In this document: positions 28,985 through 38,576 of the stretch, one piece after another
How positions within the stretch are numbered: position 1 is the first letter of the stretch
Layout: the number at the start of each line of letters is the position of its first letter
DNA from: Lysinibacillus sphaericus OT4b.31
GTDB lineage: Bacteria; Bacillota; Bacilli; Bacillales_A; Planococcaceae
DNA length: 64,000 nt
Reading direction: 5' to 3'
NCBI RefSeq assembly: GCF_000392615.1
Contig: NZ_KB933398.1
Span: 2,432,966-2,496,965 of the forward strand
Notes under the pieces: model-generated
Database searches by the model: none
Seen by the model: the letters and a program-made list of their open reading frames with translations, nothing else
Told to the model about the DNA's origin: nothing
Program-made: the position numbers and the translations under genes

Positions 28985-29007
28985 AAGAGGGGAGAAGCCT
29001 CCCCTTG
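28985..29007 (-). terminator. Terminator of the chemoreceptor gene
   Basis: AAGGGGAGG...CTCCCCTCTT on the minus strand, overlapping the 3' end of the receptor gene region. Confidence 0.6.
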
Positions 29008-29008
29008 C

Positions 29009-30736
29009 TTATTGCATTACACGTTCTTTTTCTAAATGAGTGATTAAGTTATTAATAAAGTATAGAACGCGCTCTGAAGCCTGATTTACCTCTTGTAAAT
29101 AGACTTCAGCCTTTTGAATATTACCGGCCTCATGTGCTTGTGCTGCAAGCTTCGCTGATTCATGCACACGTGCGTGATATGCATCTAAATCACGATAATC
29201 CTGTAAGTGACCGAATCGTTCGACTGTCCTCTTAGCTGTATACCATTTGCCAAGGCGACAATCTTTATGCGAAGATACCTCACTTGGACGTACATTCTCT
29301 AAGCCAAGGAACATATTGTAAATACGCCATTTCCATAAAATATGATCAGCTTTTGATAATTGTAATAGGGCGATAGAAGAGAGTTGTACATTATTGTTTG
29401 AGATAATGTCGTTGCGGAAGCGGTTAATCTCTTTACCTAATAAGTAAATATCGCTTGATGTATTGTGACTGTATTCACGAATATCATCCTGAAGACTAGA
29501 AATTTCTATCATTCTCGCCGATACCTCGTCAATTGCCGCAGCCTGTTCTTGGGAAATAGCGGCCGTATTTGTAACGTCAATATTTATCCCTTCAATTGCA
29601 CCTACAATAGCATTTAGTAATGGTAACGATTCTTTCGCTTCAATGGTTGCCTCTTTTATGATAGAGGTCGTTTCTGTTATGGATTTCGATACATCATTGG
29701 AGTAACTCTTTAGATGATGCACATTCGTTGATACTTCACTCAGTGCAGATACTGTACCTTCAGCGAGTTTACGAACTTCTTGGGCTACTACTGCAAAGCC
29801 TTTACCATGTTCACCGGCACGGGCAGCTTCAATGGATGCATTTAATGCCAACAAGTTTGTTTGATCAGCGATTTGGTTAATCAAGGTTACAACATGCTCA
29901 ATATCATTGACACGTTTTTGTAATTCTGTAAACGAGTCAACGATGGTAGCAAAAGTTTCTTCCGTTTTGAAGATCTCGGTTAACGCATGTTCAATAGCAT
30001 TTTTCCCTTTCACAGCATGATCAACAGAGTCAGTTGTCTTCTCAGAAATGCGAGAAGACATACGCGCAACCTCATTGATTGAGGCGGCAATTTCTTCTGT
30101 CGCTGCTGTAGAGGACTGTATTTCTTCATTTTGTTTATCTAAACTGAATACTAAATCCTTCATATACATAATTTTTGCGTTTACATCCATTAATGAAGAA
30201 ACCTCTGCCACTACATTTTCAATAATACGCTCAGTTAATACTTCGAAAAGTAATTCTTGGTCAACGTTGACAGCTGACTGGAAAGATTTCATGTATTCAA
30301 ATGCCTTGTTTGGCTTTAAACCAAAATTATGTAAAATATACGTTGTAATATAAAAGGCAAACTGATTAAATACGACAATTAGTTTGCCAGGCTCGAATTG
30401 ATTTTTTCTGAATAAATTGAAAAATTTAATCGTTTCATCCACGTATTCATCATCACGAGTTGCTAAGAAAAATTGAGTCAAGTATCGATCTATATTTTCT
30501 TCACTGATTGTGTGCTGGGAGGAAGGAGAGATTTCCCTTAAATAATTGTTAAAAATACCGTTCATAGAAGGAGTGATATCTTTTAGTTTTGTGTAGAGGG
30601 CTTTTAAATTCACTTCATCTTGTGAATTAAAATGATTAAACGCCAACGTTTTATTGAAACGGCCTGTTGCACTTAAATTTGTACCGCGCTTTAGTAATTC
30701 TTCGAGCTCTGCCTTAGGTCGAATACTTGAAAACAT
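29009..30736 (-). CDS. Soluble chemoreceptor: globin-like sensor, MCP signalling domain, CZB domain
   Basis: The 575-residue protein has no membrane segment. Residues about 40-190 form an all-helical protoglobin-type (HemAT-like) sensor. Residues about 200-440 are the methyl-accepting signalling hairpin, with the hallmark tip [20 protein letters not shown] and [19 protein letters not shown] that binds CheA and CheW. The C-terminal 110 residues are a CZB zinc-binding domain: His in ADHILWKWR, Cys in [10 protein letters not shown], and two His in [11 protein letters not shown] cytosolic receptor for oxygen, redox or hypochlorite is likely. The proximal haem His expected four residues before the GL of NFGL is a Leu; a His lies one residue later, so haem binding is uncertain. 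Confidence 0.88.
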   Translation of the reverse strand: MFSSIRPKAELEELLKRGTNLSATGRFNKTLAFNHFNSQDEVNLKALYTKLKDITPSMNGIFNNYLREISPSSQHTISEENIDRYLTQFFLATRDDEYVDETIKFFNLFRKNQFEPGKLIVVFNQFAFYITTYILHNFGLKPNKAFEYMKSFQSAVNVDQELLFEVLTERIIENVVAEVSSLMDVNAKIMYMKDLVFSLDKQNEEIQSSTAATEEIAASINEVARMSSRISEKTTDSVDHAVKGKNAIEHALTEIFKTEETFATIVDSFTELQKRVNDIEHVVTLINQIADQTNLLALNASIEAARAGEHGKGFAVVAQEVRKLAEGTVSALSEVSTNVHHLKSYSNDVSKSITETTSIIKEATIEAKESLPLLNAIVGAIEGINIDVTNTAAISQEQAAAIDEVSARMIEISSLQDDIREYSHNTSSDIYLLGKEINRFRNDIISNNNVQLSSIALLQLSKADHILWKWRIYNMFLGLENVRPSEVSSHKDCRLGKWYTAKRTVERFGHLQDYRDLDAYHARVHESAKLAAQAHEAGNIQKAEVYLQEVNQASERVLYFINNLITHLEKERVMQ

Positions 30737-30866
30737 AAAAAAATACCTCCCAAAAGTAATAATGAATAATAAGGTAATAATAGCATATTTCAGGGTGTTT
30801 TAATAGACAATTCATGTGTGTTTGCTAAAATGAGATTATCTGATGACAACAAGGAATGGGGCAAAT

Positions 30867-31178
30867 ATGTATACAATACTTTACATGAAAGCTGATTATG
30901 AGCCTTGGTGGAAATTTGAGGGCTGGGAAGCTTTTATTCAAACACAAGAAACGTTCGAGACGAAAGAACAGTTTGAGCAAGCACTACAAGAAAAATTAAA
31001 TAGCTTTAGACCAGTATATGAACACGAGGCGAGTAAAGAAGGCAAGTACTGGGCATTTTGGTCAGAAGAAGAAAGCTTTTATTGCGAAGCCTGTGATGAT
31101 GATGCACAAGTTTATCATGGAATTATTGGAGTTGAAACGACAGATTTAGATTTAAACGGAAAATTGCAAATTAAATAA
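30867..31178 (+). CDS. DUF1033 family protein
   Basis: The 103-residue acidic protein is rich in aromatics (YMKADYEPWWKFEGWEAFI, then YWAFWSEEESFYCEACDDD). These blocks fit DUF1033, a small cytosolic family of Firmicutes with unknown function. The start is ATG 30867, because relatives begin MYTI/MYQV; the frame open to 30843 is upstream. The ribosome-binding site is weak. Confidence 0.7.
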   Translation: MYTILYMKADYEPWWKFEGWEAFIQTQETFETKEQFEQALQEKLNSFRPVYEHEASKEGKYWAFWSEEESFYCEACDDDAQVYHGIIGVETTDLDLNGKLQIK

Positions 31179-31196
31179 AAAAACTTTTTTCTTTAT

Positions 31197-31225
31197 TTGA
31201 CAAATTATTGAATGCTAGTTATACT
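31197..31225 (+). promoter_or_regulatory. Consensus sigma-A promoter of the cold-shock gene
   Basis: TTGACA (31197-31202), 17 bp, TATACT (31220-31225). The start site should be near 31232, giving a 5' leader of about 150 nt. Confidence 0.85.
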
Positions 31226-31262
31226 TAGGTTAACAATTTAATTGCTTCACCGGAAACATGGA

Positions 31263-31323
31263 TTCACATATTACAAAAAGTGATCGCGTTAGTTCGGTAC
31301 TCTTTGTAATATGTGAATTTTTT
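31263..31323 (+). promoter_or_regulatory. Terminator-like hairpin inside the cold-shock leader
   Basis: TTCACATATTACAAA and TTTGTAATATGTGAA form a perfect 15-bp stem followed by TTTTTT, located inside the leader between the promoter and csp. ACAAAAAGTG in the upstream arm and loop can instead pair with CACTTTTAT near 31350, so a switch between termination and read-through is possible. Confidence 0.65.
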
Positions 31324-31379
31324 CATTTCCTGAAGAAATTACATATTGTTCACTTTTATTTTTTTGGAGGTTATCTTAA

Positions 31380-31580
31380 ATGAAACAAGGTACAGTAAAA
31401 TGGTTTAACTCAGAAAAAGGTTTTGGATTCATCGAAGTTGAAGGCGAAAACGACGTATTCGTACACTTCTCAGCTATCCAAGGCGAAGGTTTCAAAACTC
31501 TTGACGAAGGTCAAAAAGTGGAATTCGAAGTTGTAGATGGCAACCGCGGACCACAAGCTGCTAACGTAACTAAACTTTAA
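31380..31580 (+). CDS. Cold-shock protein, CspA/CspB family
   Basis: The 66-residue OB-fold protein has both RNA-binding motifs, KGFGFIEV (RNP1) and VFVHFSAI (RNP2). It is a nucleic-acid chaperone that melts RNA structure. TTGGAGGTT lies about 8 nt before ATG 31380. The long leader with a hairpin is typical for csp genes. Confidence 0.96.
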   Translation: MKQGTVKWFNSEKGFGFIEVEGENDVFVHFSAIQGEGFKTLDEGQKVEFEVVDGNRGPQAANVTKL

Positions 31581-31611
31581 TTCTCAGTAATTAAAAATAC
31601 TTTCGTTAAAT

Positions 31612-31646
31612 TAAGGCATCCTATGTAAATAGGATGCCTTTTTTTC
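31612..31646 (+). terminator. Terminator of the cold-shock gene
   Basis: AAGGCATCCTAT and ATAGGATGCCTT stem with GTAA loop and seven T. Confidence 0.93.
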
Positions 31647-31719
31647 ATTCTTTCAACATAAAAGGATTACATTTTTGTTTTTTTGGTAATAGGTATAGGG
31701 AGTAAAGGAGGAAGATAAC

Positions 31720-32211
31720 ATGGATACGTTTCAAAATATACCGAATGACAAAGAACAACGGGATTTTTATCATAAGCTGCGGACTAAATTAGTTACATTT
31801 CTTGAATCAAAGACTGGAAGGCACAATAAATTTGCAGAGTATTTGATGTTTGTACCTGATGTATTTCATTTATTAATAAAAACATTGATGGACCCTGCTA
31901 TTGATACAAAAAGTCGTTCACTGATTGGTGCTACTATTGCTTATTTTATCTTCCCAATGGATTTTATGCCCGAGGGTGTTCTTGGATTTGGTGGTTTTAT
32001 GGATGATCTTGTATTAGCAACTTTTGTCGTCAACACGATTATCAATAAACTGGGACCCGAAGTGATTGAGAAACATTGGACAGGGGATAATAAGCTCCTT
32101 GATGTTTTACAAAAAATTGCGGGAACGAGTGATCAAATTATTAGTAAGATACCGGTAAAATCGATGTTTACACAATATATAAGACATGAAACGAAGGGGA
32201 ATAATAAATAA
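31720..32211 (+). CDS. DUF1232 (YkvA-type) membrane protein
   Basis: The 163-residue protein has the DUF1232 core: AYFIFPMDFMPEGVLGFGGF followed by MDDL, the pattern of a short hairpin membrane domain in YkvA-like proteins. The function is unknown. AAAGGAGGAAG precedes the ATG. Confidence 0.8.
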   Translation: MDTFQNIPNDKEQRDFYHKLRTKLVTFLESKTGRHNKFAEYLMFVPDVFHLLIKTLMDPAIDTKSRSLIGATIAYFIFPMDFMPEGVLGFGGFMDDLVLATFVVNTIINKLGPEVIEKHWTGDNKLLDVLQKIAGTSDQIISKIPVKSMFTQYIRHETKGNNK

Positions 32212-32296
32212 TATTATTATGTAAACCAATTAATTATTCGTCAGTTAACATGGGCAAAGTGATCGAAAGTGAATAAATATTAAAACTTCAAACACC

Positions 32297-32330
32297 GTAA
32301 ACCCCGTTGTTATTTTACAACGGGATTTAC
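32297..32330. terminator. Hairpin between convergent genes
   Basis: GTAAACCCCGTTGT and ACAACGGGATTTAC form a stem of about 14 bp; no clear T-run. Confidence 0.55.
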
Positions 32331-32372
32331 ATACCCAATCGTTGGGACAAAAAATTGTAGTGTCAAGAGAAA

Positions 32373-32906
32373 TTAATGCTCGATTTTAACGAAAATTTCA
32401 TGGTTGCCTCGTATGAAATTACTTATGCCAATAACCGTTAGGGGAGCGATGTTGGTGAATTTTAAATAGAGGGAATCCATTGCTACAGCAAGTTCTCGAT
32501 TACTTCCAAGATCCTCACGTGTGACAGCAAACTTCTCTAAAGTATTAGGGCAATGGTACCTCTGAAGTATTATTTCAGTTTCTTCTAACAGTTGATACAT
32601 AGGTTCATCTCCAAAATACTGTAAACCAATTTTAATTGCCGACCAAATTTTAGGTTGCGCCATATAATAGGCACTCCACCAATAGAACTCTTCCTTTGAT
32701 TCAATTGCATGATCATAGTACACATGAAAAACAAACAACGCTTTTTGTCCAATGTTTAAGTCTTTATAAAAAAGTTCTTTAACTATTGAACTATTCTCTT
32801 GTGCCATTCTCCTTTTATAATCCAAAATTAACGGTTTAAAACAGGCATGGACCAATGCGATATCACCTAAAGCATCAAACTCCACTTTTTTCATCTGTGC
32901 TATCAT
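32373..32906 (-). CDS. Hypothetical protein
   Basis: The 177-residue protein is rich in aromatics, with FHVYYDHAIESKEEFYWWSA and YQLLEETEIILQRYHC, and appears all-helical. There is no signal peptide or membrane segment. I do not recognise the family. It is transcribed alone on the minus strand, with AAGGAGTGA upstream of the start. Confidence 0.6.
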   Translation of the reverse strand: MIAQMKKVEFDALGDIALVHACFKPLILDYKRRMAQENSSIVKELFYKDLNIGQKALFVFHVYYDHAIESKEEFYWWSAYYMAQPKIWSAIKIGLQYFGDEPMYQLLEETEIILQRYHCPNTLEKFAVTREDLGSNRELAVAMDSLYLKFTNIAPLTVIGISNFIRGNHEIFVKIEH

Positions 32907-33028
32907 TCTATAATCACTCCTTACTCATTATTATAAAGTGATGTCACAATTATTGGAAAAATTCCAACTAAAATTTCTACATTATTTAATGATGAAAATT
33001 TTTTCCAACCTAAACTCACCTTAATAAG

Positions 33029-33850
33029 CTAGTTAAAAGTATGCGAATTTAATAAGTCTTGTAACACTTGAACCGGGACAAACAAGCCAACTCGACCAAA
33101 TGGTTCCTGTTTCATTGTTGCAAAAATAACCCCGATTACCTCACCATCCGCATTAAGGACAGGGCTGCCACTGTTGCCCTTGTAAACAGGTGCTTGCATC
33201 ATCATAACGGGTACCTGCCAATCTTCTAGTAAAGTTGTTTCAAGTAATGTACCTTCATTGGCGATCCCCGTAAAGGCCAGTGGATTACCAATAAAATACA
33301 CATGCTCATTCTTGGCATAATGAGGATTGTCAGCGAGCGTTAAAGATGGGATGTTGTCACCAGTCACTTGCAATAGTGCTAAATCGACATCTGGGAAGCT
33401 TTGCAATAATTGCGCCTCCATTAGACCTTCTTCTGGAAACACAACCGACAATGTGATGGCATCCTCAACTACATGGGCGTTTGTTACAATAAGTCCATCG
33501 GAGGATATGGCAAAGCCTGTCCCTTTGCTAGTACCTGTAGATATTTCTACGACAGCCTTTTTATATGTTTGGATATCTTCCTGTGCAGATAATTTTGTAG
33601 ATACTTTTATGAATTCAAGAGCTGGAATGGAGTAAATTTGGAATATAAGTGCAAAAGTATTGAAAAATAAAACACACGCCATACTCCATACAATCCATTT
33701 TACAATTGGCCGTTGCTTCTTTGGCTTTTTGCCTTGCAGGCGTTGTTCACGTTCTGCTGCTAATGCCTTTTGTTGTTCTTCAAGCACGAGCTCAAGAAAT
33801 TCCTCTTCCGTTAATTCTTCCTCTGTAGACGACTTATGTAAATCATTCAT
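33029..33850 (-). CDS. Membrane-anchored trypsin-like serine protease (HtrA-like, no PDZ)
   Basis: The 273-residue protein has an acidic cytosolic N-terminus, one membrane span (about 50-72, WIVWSMACVLFFNTFALIF) and an extracellular chymotrypsin-fold domain with the complete triad: His in VTNAHVV, Asp in PDVDLALLQV and Ser in YKGNSGSPV. Unlike HtrA/DegP it ends without a PDZ domain. The start is ATG 33850 (MNDLHKS) after AAGGAGG; the frame open to 33910 overlaps the upstream gene's stop. It is probably co-transcribed with the lipoprotein gene 60 bp upstream. Confidence 0.87.
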   Translation of the reverse strand: MNDLHKSSTEEELTEEEFLELVLEEQQKALAAEREQRLQGKKPKKQRPIVKWIVWSMACVLFFNTFALIFQIYSIPALEFIKVSTKLSAQEDIQTYKKAVVEISTGTSKGTGFAISSDGLIVTNAHVVEDAITLSVVFPEEGLMEAQLLQSFPDVDLALLQVTGDNIPSLTLADNPHYAKNEHVYFIGNPLAFTGIANEGTLLETTLLEDWQVPVMMMQAPVYKGNSGSPVLNADGEVIGVIFATMKQEPFGRVGLFVPVQVLQDLLNSHTFN

Positions 33851-33909
33851 ATTATGTACCTCCTTCTCCCAAAATGAAAGACGTCCAAGCCGGACGCCTG
33901 TGAAGCCCA

Positions 33910-34569
33910 TTATTCTATTGTTCGCAGTGTTGATGTTACGACAAATGGCTCTTCGTTATCTGTTTGCATCGTATCTTCTATACGGATGAGTCCAACATCT
34001 TTAGCGAAATATTTTTGTGTCGTCATCGTATCTTTTGTTCGTGTAAGCTGAATAACATCGTGATAAATTTTTGTTCCAGTATCGACTGTTGCAGTAGTCG
34101 ACTGGATGGTCCAACCAGCAAAGCTGTTTCCGACTTCGAAAGGCAGCTGTAAAATAGGTTCGATGACTGGAAATGAATCCGCTTCTTGTGCTGTCGGAAG
34201 TGATGGAGTATTATCCACGGCCGCTTTATAGATGAGGACAATCGCAGAGTCAGTTAGTCGATAAACCTTTAACATGATGACACCGCCATTATCTTCTATT
34301 TGGGCGATATGTGTGTCATCGATATAGGTAGTTTGCAGCGAAAAGCTAGCAAATTCATTGCCTTGACCTACATAATATGCAGTTGAACCATCGGGTGGGA
34401 TAAAACTAGCAAGATTTTCTGCTGTTTTTGGTTCAGCTGTTTTTTCAAATTTAGATGCTTCAGCCGTCACAGCTTGTTTTGAAAGGGTTTCTTGCTGTTC
34501 TGTAACTTTATTTGTCGTACAACCAACTAATAGTATTGCTAGAGAGAGTACAAACAAGATAGATCGCAT
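33910..34569 (-). CDS. Lipoprotein of unknown function
   Basis: The 219-residue lipoprotein has lipobox LLVGC (Cys17), a Thr/Glu/Lys-rich linker (about 20-55) and a beta-rich domain (about 60-219). The start is ATG 34569, with GGAG 8 nt upstream; TTG 34575 is in frame but worse placed. The gene lies just upstream of the membrane protease, suggesting a shared role at the cell surface. No named family is recognised. Confidence 0.7.
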   Translation of the reverse strand: MRSILFVLSLAILLVGCTTNKVTEQQETLSKQAVTAEASKFEKTAEPKTAENLASFIPPDGSTAYYVGQGNEFASFSLQTTYIDDTHIAQIEDNGGVIMLKVYRLTDSAIVLIYKAAVDNTPSLPTAQEADSFPVIEPILQLPFEVGNSFAGWTIQSTTATVDTGTKIYHDVIQLTRTKDTMTTQKYFAKDVGLIRIEDTMQTDNEEPFVVTSTLRTIE

Positions 34570-34629
34570 AAGCAAGCTCCTTCTGCTATTTTCTTTAAGT
34601 ATACGCGAAGTTCCTATGGTATACGAATA

Positions 34630-35625
34630 TTATGAAAACCAGTTTTCCAAAAAGGTAATGCGTTTATTTGTTGTATCGACACGCACACGTAAGCCAAGTG
34701 GCATGGCATGAAGTGGGTGAGTATGACAGCAATCTACATCAGCTAAAATCGGTATAGTAAGTCCATCGAGCTGTTCGATTAACATATCATATGGCTGTCG
34801 ATCGGTGCCTAAATCATCGTATTGCTCATGCTTGCCTAGAATAATGGCTGAAGCTTTGTCAAAAAAGCCATGCAATTTTAGCATTGCAAAGTTCTTCTCC
34901 ACAACTGCGATGGTTTTCGATGTGTCTTCTAACAGTAAAATATCGCCTTTTTCAATTTGAGGGAAGTAAGGCGTTCCGATAAAACCGTACATCGTATTGA
35001 CGTTGCCACCAATCAATCGCCCTTCAGCTACGCCATGCTGGACAGTAATCCAGGAATTACGATGTTGCGTTTTTTCCGCTGTTTTTTCAAGCCAATTTAC
35101 GCGATCATCTGTCCAAATAGGAGGAATAGGCATTTCATAGGGGAACGTGAGAGAATCTACAAAGAGTTCTTTGAAATATTGCGCTGTATAATGAACAAAA
35201 GGTGGAAATTCACCGAATGTTGAAGCAACGGACGGGCCATAGAACACAGGGATGCCTGTCTTGGCATATAGGGCAAGTAGTATGGCTGTCACGTCAGATA
35301 ATCCTACAAGTATTTTAGGGTGTTGTTGAAATGCCTCGTAATCTAGATAAGGCAGCATACTATTGGCGTTAGTTCCACCCATTGTAGGTAAAACCATTTT
35401 GATATTTGGGTCGCGCAGTAGGGTATTCAGTTCATCAGCACGTTCTTTTGGTGTACCAGAACGATAAAAATCAGTTTTACCAGTTAATGCACCTTCTTTA
35501 ATGGTGAAGCCAAAAGCATGTAAACGGGCCTTGCCTCGTTCATAGCGTGCGCGTGCGATGACAGAAGCGGGCTTTGAGGGTGAGTAAATACCAATTGTAT
35601 CGCCCTTTTTTAATGGGGAAAACAT
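34630..35625 (-). CDS. LD-carboxypeptidase / MccF-like peptidase (S66 family)
   Basis: The 331-residue enzyme starts SPLKKGDTIGIYSPSKPA, typical of S66 peptidases. The nucleophilic Ser is in VGLSDVTA, the Glu in LLEDTS and the His in CHTHPLHAMPLG, so the Ser-Glu-His triad looks complete. LD-carboxypeptidases trim the terminal D-Ala from murein tetrapeptides in the cytosol, whereas MccF relatives cleave microcin-type nucleotide conjugates; the two cannot be told apart from this. The start is ATG 35625 with AGAGG upstream. Confidence 0.85.
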   Translation of the reverse strand: MFSPLKKGDTIGIYSPSKPASVIARARYERGKARLHAFGFTIKEGALTGKTDFYRSGTPKERADELNTLLRDPNIKMVLPTMGGTNANSMLPYLDYEAFQQHPKILVGLSDVTAILLALYAKTGIPVFYGPSVASTFGEFPPFVHYTAQYFKELFVDSLTFPYEMPIPPIWTDDRVNWLEKTAEKTQHRNSWITVQHGVAEGRLIGGNVNTMYGFIGTPYFPQIEKGDILLLEDTSKTIAVVEKNFAMLKLHGFFDKASAIILGKHEQYDDLGTDRQPYDMLIEQLDGLTIPILADVDCCHTHPLHAMPLGLRVRVDTTNKRITFLENWFS

Positions 35626-35855
35626 AAAATACCTCTTTCTAATTACATAGTTTTTGCCATTATACATGAGTTTACAATTATTTGGGGGATTATGATGATT
35701 TTATGAAAGAGCAGTAAAAATTAACTGGTTTATATTGCTGTTGTAGAAACATTTTATTTACTATAATTATATTATGTAAACAAAGGTGTTGGAAACTTGC
35801 TAGAAAGATGAGATTTTTATATGATAGAGTTAAGCCAAAAATAGGGGGCGTTTAT

Positions 35856-36329
35856 ATGTATCGTCAAGTAGAGGATTTTCTAAATGAATGGTCTAATGCA
35901 TCACAAGGGACTGCTCAAGTACTACAGGCAGTGACAGATGAAAAACTAAATCAAAGTATCGTGGAAGGCCACAGTACACTCGGGTGGTTAGGATGGCATT
36001 TAGCTGGCGCGATAGGTTATTTTGGCTATTTAGCAGGCCTAAAAGTACCAATGCTTCGTCAAGAGGATCCAGTACCTGCAACGGCAGCCGAAATTGTAGC
36101 TGCATATGAAGAGGCTGCAAAAAGTGTAAAAGAAGAAGTAGCAAAGCTATCAAATGAAGATTTGCTAGAAGAAGTAAAGGGCTTTGATGGCCCAATTGCG
36201 CGAGGGGCATTATTACGAACGCTCGTGGATCATCAGACGCATCATCGTGGTCAAATGACTGTACTCCTACGTCAAGCAGATTTACCAGTACCAGGCGTGA
36301 TGGGGCCGACAAAGGAAATGCAAAAATAA
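35856..36329 (+). CDS. DinB-family protein
   Basis: The 157-residue four-helix-bundle protein has the metal-binding triad: His in GWLGWHLAGAIG, and two His in LVDHQTHHRGQM. DinB/YfiT proteins are often thiol-dependent transferases (bacillithiol in Firmicutes). The start is ATG 35856 after GGGGGCG; the frame open to 35808 is leader. Confidence 0.85.
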   Translation: MYRQVEDFLNEWSNASQGTAQVLQAVTDEKLNQSIVEGHSTLGWLGWHLAGAIGYFGYLAGLKVPMLRQEDPVPATAAEIVAAYEEAAKSVKEEVAKLSNEDLLEEVKGFDGPIARGALLRTLVDHQTHHRGQMTVLLRQADLPVPGVMGPTKEMQK

Positions 36330-36361
36330 TCAAAACGGCAGATACGTTGAGTATCCGCTCA

Positions 36362-36513
36362 GATTGTAGACAAACTCAAAAAATGGAGTTTGTCTACAAT
36401 TTTTTTCTTTTAAAATAGAAGTTTCTATAAGAACCCGTTGACTTCCGCTACGGCGGACGCATGGCATCAGTCTCTTCGTCGCTGCGCTCCAATCAACTAG
36501 TGTACGTCTAACG
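36362..36513 (+). repeat. Dispersed repeat, copy B (partner at 18632-18803)
   Basis: It opens with TTGTAGACAAACTC/GAGTTTGTCTACAA, a 14-bp stem followed by seven T, which also serves as terminator for the DinB gene. It ends CAATCAACTAGTGTACGTCTA like copy A. The middle is GC-rich and diverged. Confidence 0.6.
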
Positions 36514-36636
36514 GAATACATAGCATTTGCCTCGTAAATAAGTCATGACAGCACCATTTATCTTCCATTTGTCATTTTAAATGACAGGCAATTGGCACTT
36601 GATAAGGCGTTATCTCAGGTAAGAATTTTGGGTAAA

Positions 36637-36665
36637 TAAAAAACTCCCCCAAACAAGTGGGGGAG
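36637..36665 (-). terminator. Terminator of the ABC-F gene
   Basis: On the minus strand CTCCCCCA/TGGGGGAG is followed by TTTTTTATTT. The remaining 36514-36636 has a small TTGTCATTT/AAATGACA hairpin and no gene. Confidence 0.85.
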
Positions 36666-36719
36666 AATGAACGTAACCGATATGAAAGTAGAAAATTCAC
36701 TGGTTGAATGGAAAACAGC

Positions 36720-38324
36720 TTAGCTTAAACCTTGGCTATCTTTCCATTCAAGGAATTCATCATACGTTAATAATTTATCTAGAATTGTGCCGTCTTCACG
36801 GATTTCGATGACGCGGTTCGCAATTGTTTGGATGAACTGGTGGTCATGAGATGTGAAGATCATCGCACCTTTGAAGCGGATTAAGCCTTCATTAAGTGCT
36901 TGGATTGACTCAAGGTCAAGATGGTTCGTAGGCTCATCTAGTAAAATAACGTTTGCAGTGGCAAGCATCATTTTAGAAAGCATACAACGTACTTTTTCGC
37001 CCCCTGATAATACAGAAGGAGATTTTTTCACTTCTTCACCAGAGAATAGCATACGACCTAAGAAGCCGCGTAAGAAGCTTTCTGTTTCATCATCAGGTGA
37101 ATATTGGCGTAGCCATTCTACTAATGATTTCTCTGAACCCTCGAAGTATTTATCGTGATCGTTCTCAAAGTAGCTTTGAGATGTTGTCACACCCCATTTG
37201 AATGTACCAGCATCTGCTTGTCTTTCTTCCATTAGAATATCAAGAAGCGCTGTTTTTGCCATTGGGTTACCAAGTAAAATGATTTTATCATCTTTGTTCA
37301 TCGAGAAGCGAATATCATTCAGTAATGTTTCGCCTTCATTACTTGCTGTAAGACCTTCAACCGTTAACACATCATTACCGATTTCACGACCCGTTTGGAA
37401 GTTGATGAATGGATATTTACGGCTAGATGGTTTAATGTCATCAAGCTCGATTTTATCAAGCATTTTCTTACGAGAAGTAGCTTGGCTTGATTTCGAAGCG
37501 TTCGCAGAGAAACGCGCAACGAATGCTTGTAATTCTTTAATCTTTTCTTCTTTCTTCTTGTTTTGGTCTGCCATCATTTTTTGTGCTAATTGGCTAGACT
37601 CATACCAGAAGTCATAGTTCCCAACGTATAATTGGATTTTAGAGAAATCAAGGTCAGCAATATGTGTACATACCTTGTTTAAGAAGTGACGGTCATGGGA
37701 TACAACAATTACCGTATTTTCAAAGTTAATTAGGAATTCTTCTAACCATTGGATTGCTTTTAAGTCAAGGTGGTTGGTAGGCTCATCCAGTAATAGAACA
37801 TCTGGTTTACCAAATAGCGCTTGTGCTAATAAGACTTTGACTTTGTCAGAACCTTCTAGGTCAGTCATTAGCATATAATGTAGCTCGTCGCCAATTCCTA
37901 AGCCATTTAATAATGTTGCTGCTTCTGATTCAGCTTCCCAACCATTGAGGTCAGCGAATTCACCCTCTAATTCAGCAGCACGCATACCATCTTCATCAGA
38001 AAATTCTTCTTTTGCATAGATTGCGTCTTTTTCAGCTTTTACTTCCCAAAGACGTTTGTTGCCCATAACCACGGTATCTAATACATTGAATTCATCGTAT
38101 TCGAAGTGGTTTTGTTTAAGGACTGATAAGCGTTCGTCCTTACCCATTGAGACATTTCCTTCTTGCGCTTCAATTTCACCAGAAAGAATTTTTAGGAATG
38201 TTGATTTACCAGCTCCGTTTGCTCCGATTAAACCGTAGCAATTCCCTGGTGTGAATTTTATATTTACGTCTTCAAATAGTTTACGATCGCCATAGCGAAG
38301 ACCTACATTACTTACTTGAATCAT
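36720..38324 (-). CDS. ABC-F family ATPase (YkpA/YbiT-like)
   Basis: The 534-residue soluble tandem ATPase has in domain 1 Walker A GANGAGKST and Walker B VLLLDEPTNHLDL, an inter-domain helical linker (about 245-300), and in domain 2 signature LSGGEKVRCML and Walker B VILLDEPTNHLDL. The second Walker A is degenerate (LLGNPMAKTALLD, no GxGK), so ATP use may be asymmetric. ABC-F proteins act on ribosomes. The start is ATG 38324 after AAAGGAGGA. It is the last clear host gene before the prophage. Confidence 0.92.
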   Translation of the reverse strand: MIQVSNVGLRYGDRKLFEDVNIKFTPGNCYGLIGANGAGKSTFLKILSGEIEAQEGNVSMGKDERLSVLKQNHFEYDEFNVLDTVVMGNKRLWEVKAEKDAIYAKEEFSDEDGMRAAELEGEFADLNGWEAESEAATLLNGLGIGDELHYMLMTDLEGSDKVKVLLAQALFGKPDVLLLDEPTNHLDLKAIQWLEEFLINFENTVIVVSHDRHFLNKVCTHIADLDFSKIQLYVGNYDFWYESSQLAQKMMADQNKKKEEKIKELQAFVARFSANASKSSQATSRKKMLDKIELDDIKPSSRKYPFINFQTGREIGNDVLTVEGLTASNEGETLLNDIRFSMNKDDKIILLGNPMAKTALLDILMEERQADAGTFKWGVTTSQSYFENDHDKYFEGSEKSLVEWLRQYSPDDETESFLRGFLGRMLFSGEEVKKSPSVLSGGEKVRCMLSKMMLATANVILLDEPTNHLDLESIQALNEGLIRFKGAMIFTSHDHQFIQTIANRVIEIREDGTILDKLLTYDEFLEWKDSQGLS

Positions 38325-38576
38325 GCAAGTTCCTCCTTTTTTCACAATGGCTCTAGTATATCATGAAATATGTTCCATAGTCTATAAACATTATTAAATC
38401 AAGGTTTATAGTCATGGGGTTTCAGGTATTTGGTTGAATAGGAGCGTGGGGATAATCGAGTTGGGAAAAAAAGTAAGGTTTTTAATCGTTTCTAGGGAAA
38501 AGAACAGGTAAGTAAATGAAATTGATTTATCCCTAATTTATTACCTTTTAATATTTCATTGAAAGGAAGATGCTAA

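Noticed and set aside
38325..38576. attL at the left prophage edge
   Set aside because: No tRNA or recognisable core is present, and the right end is outside the window, so no duplicated sequence can be tested.
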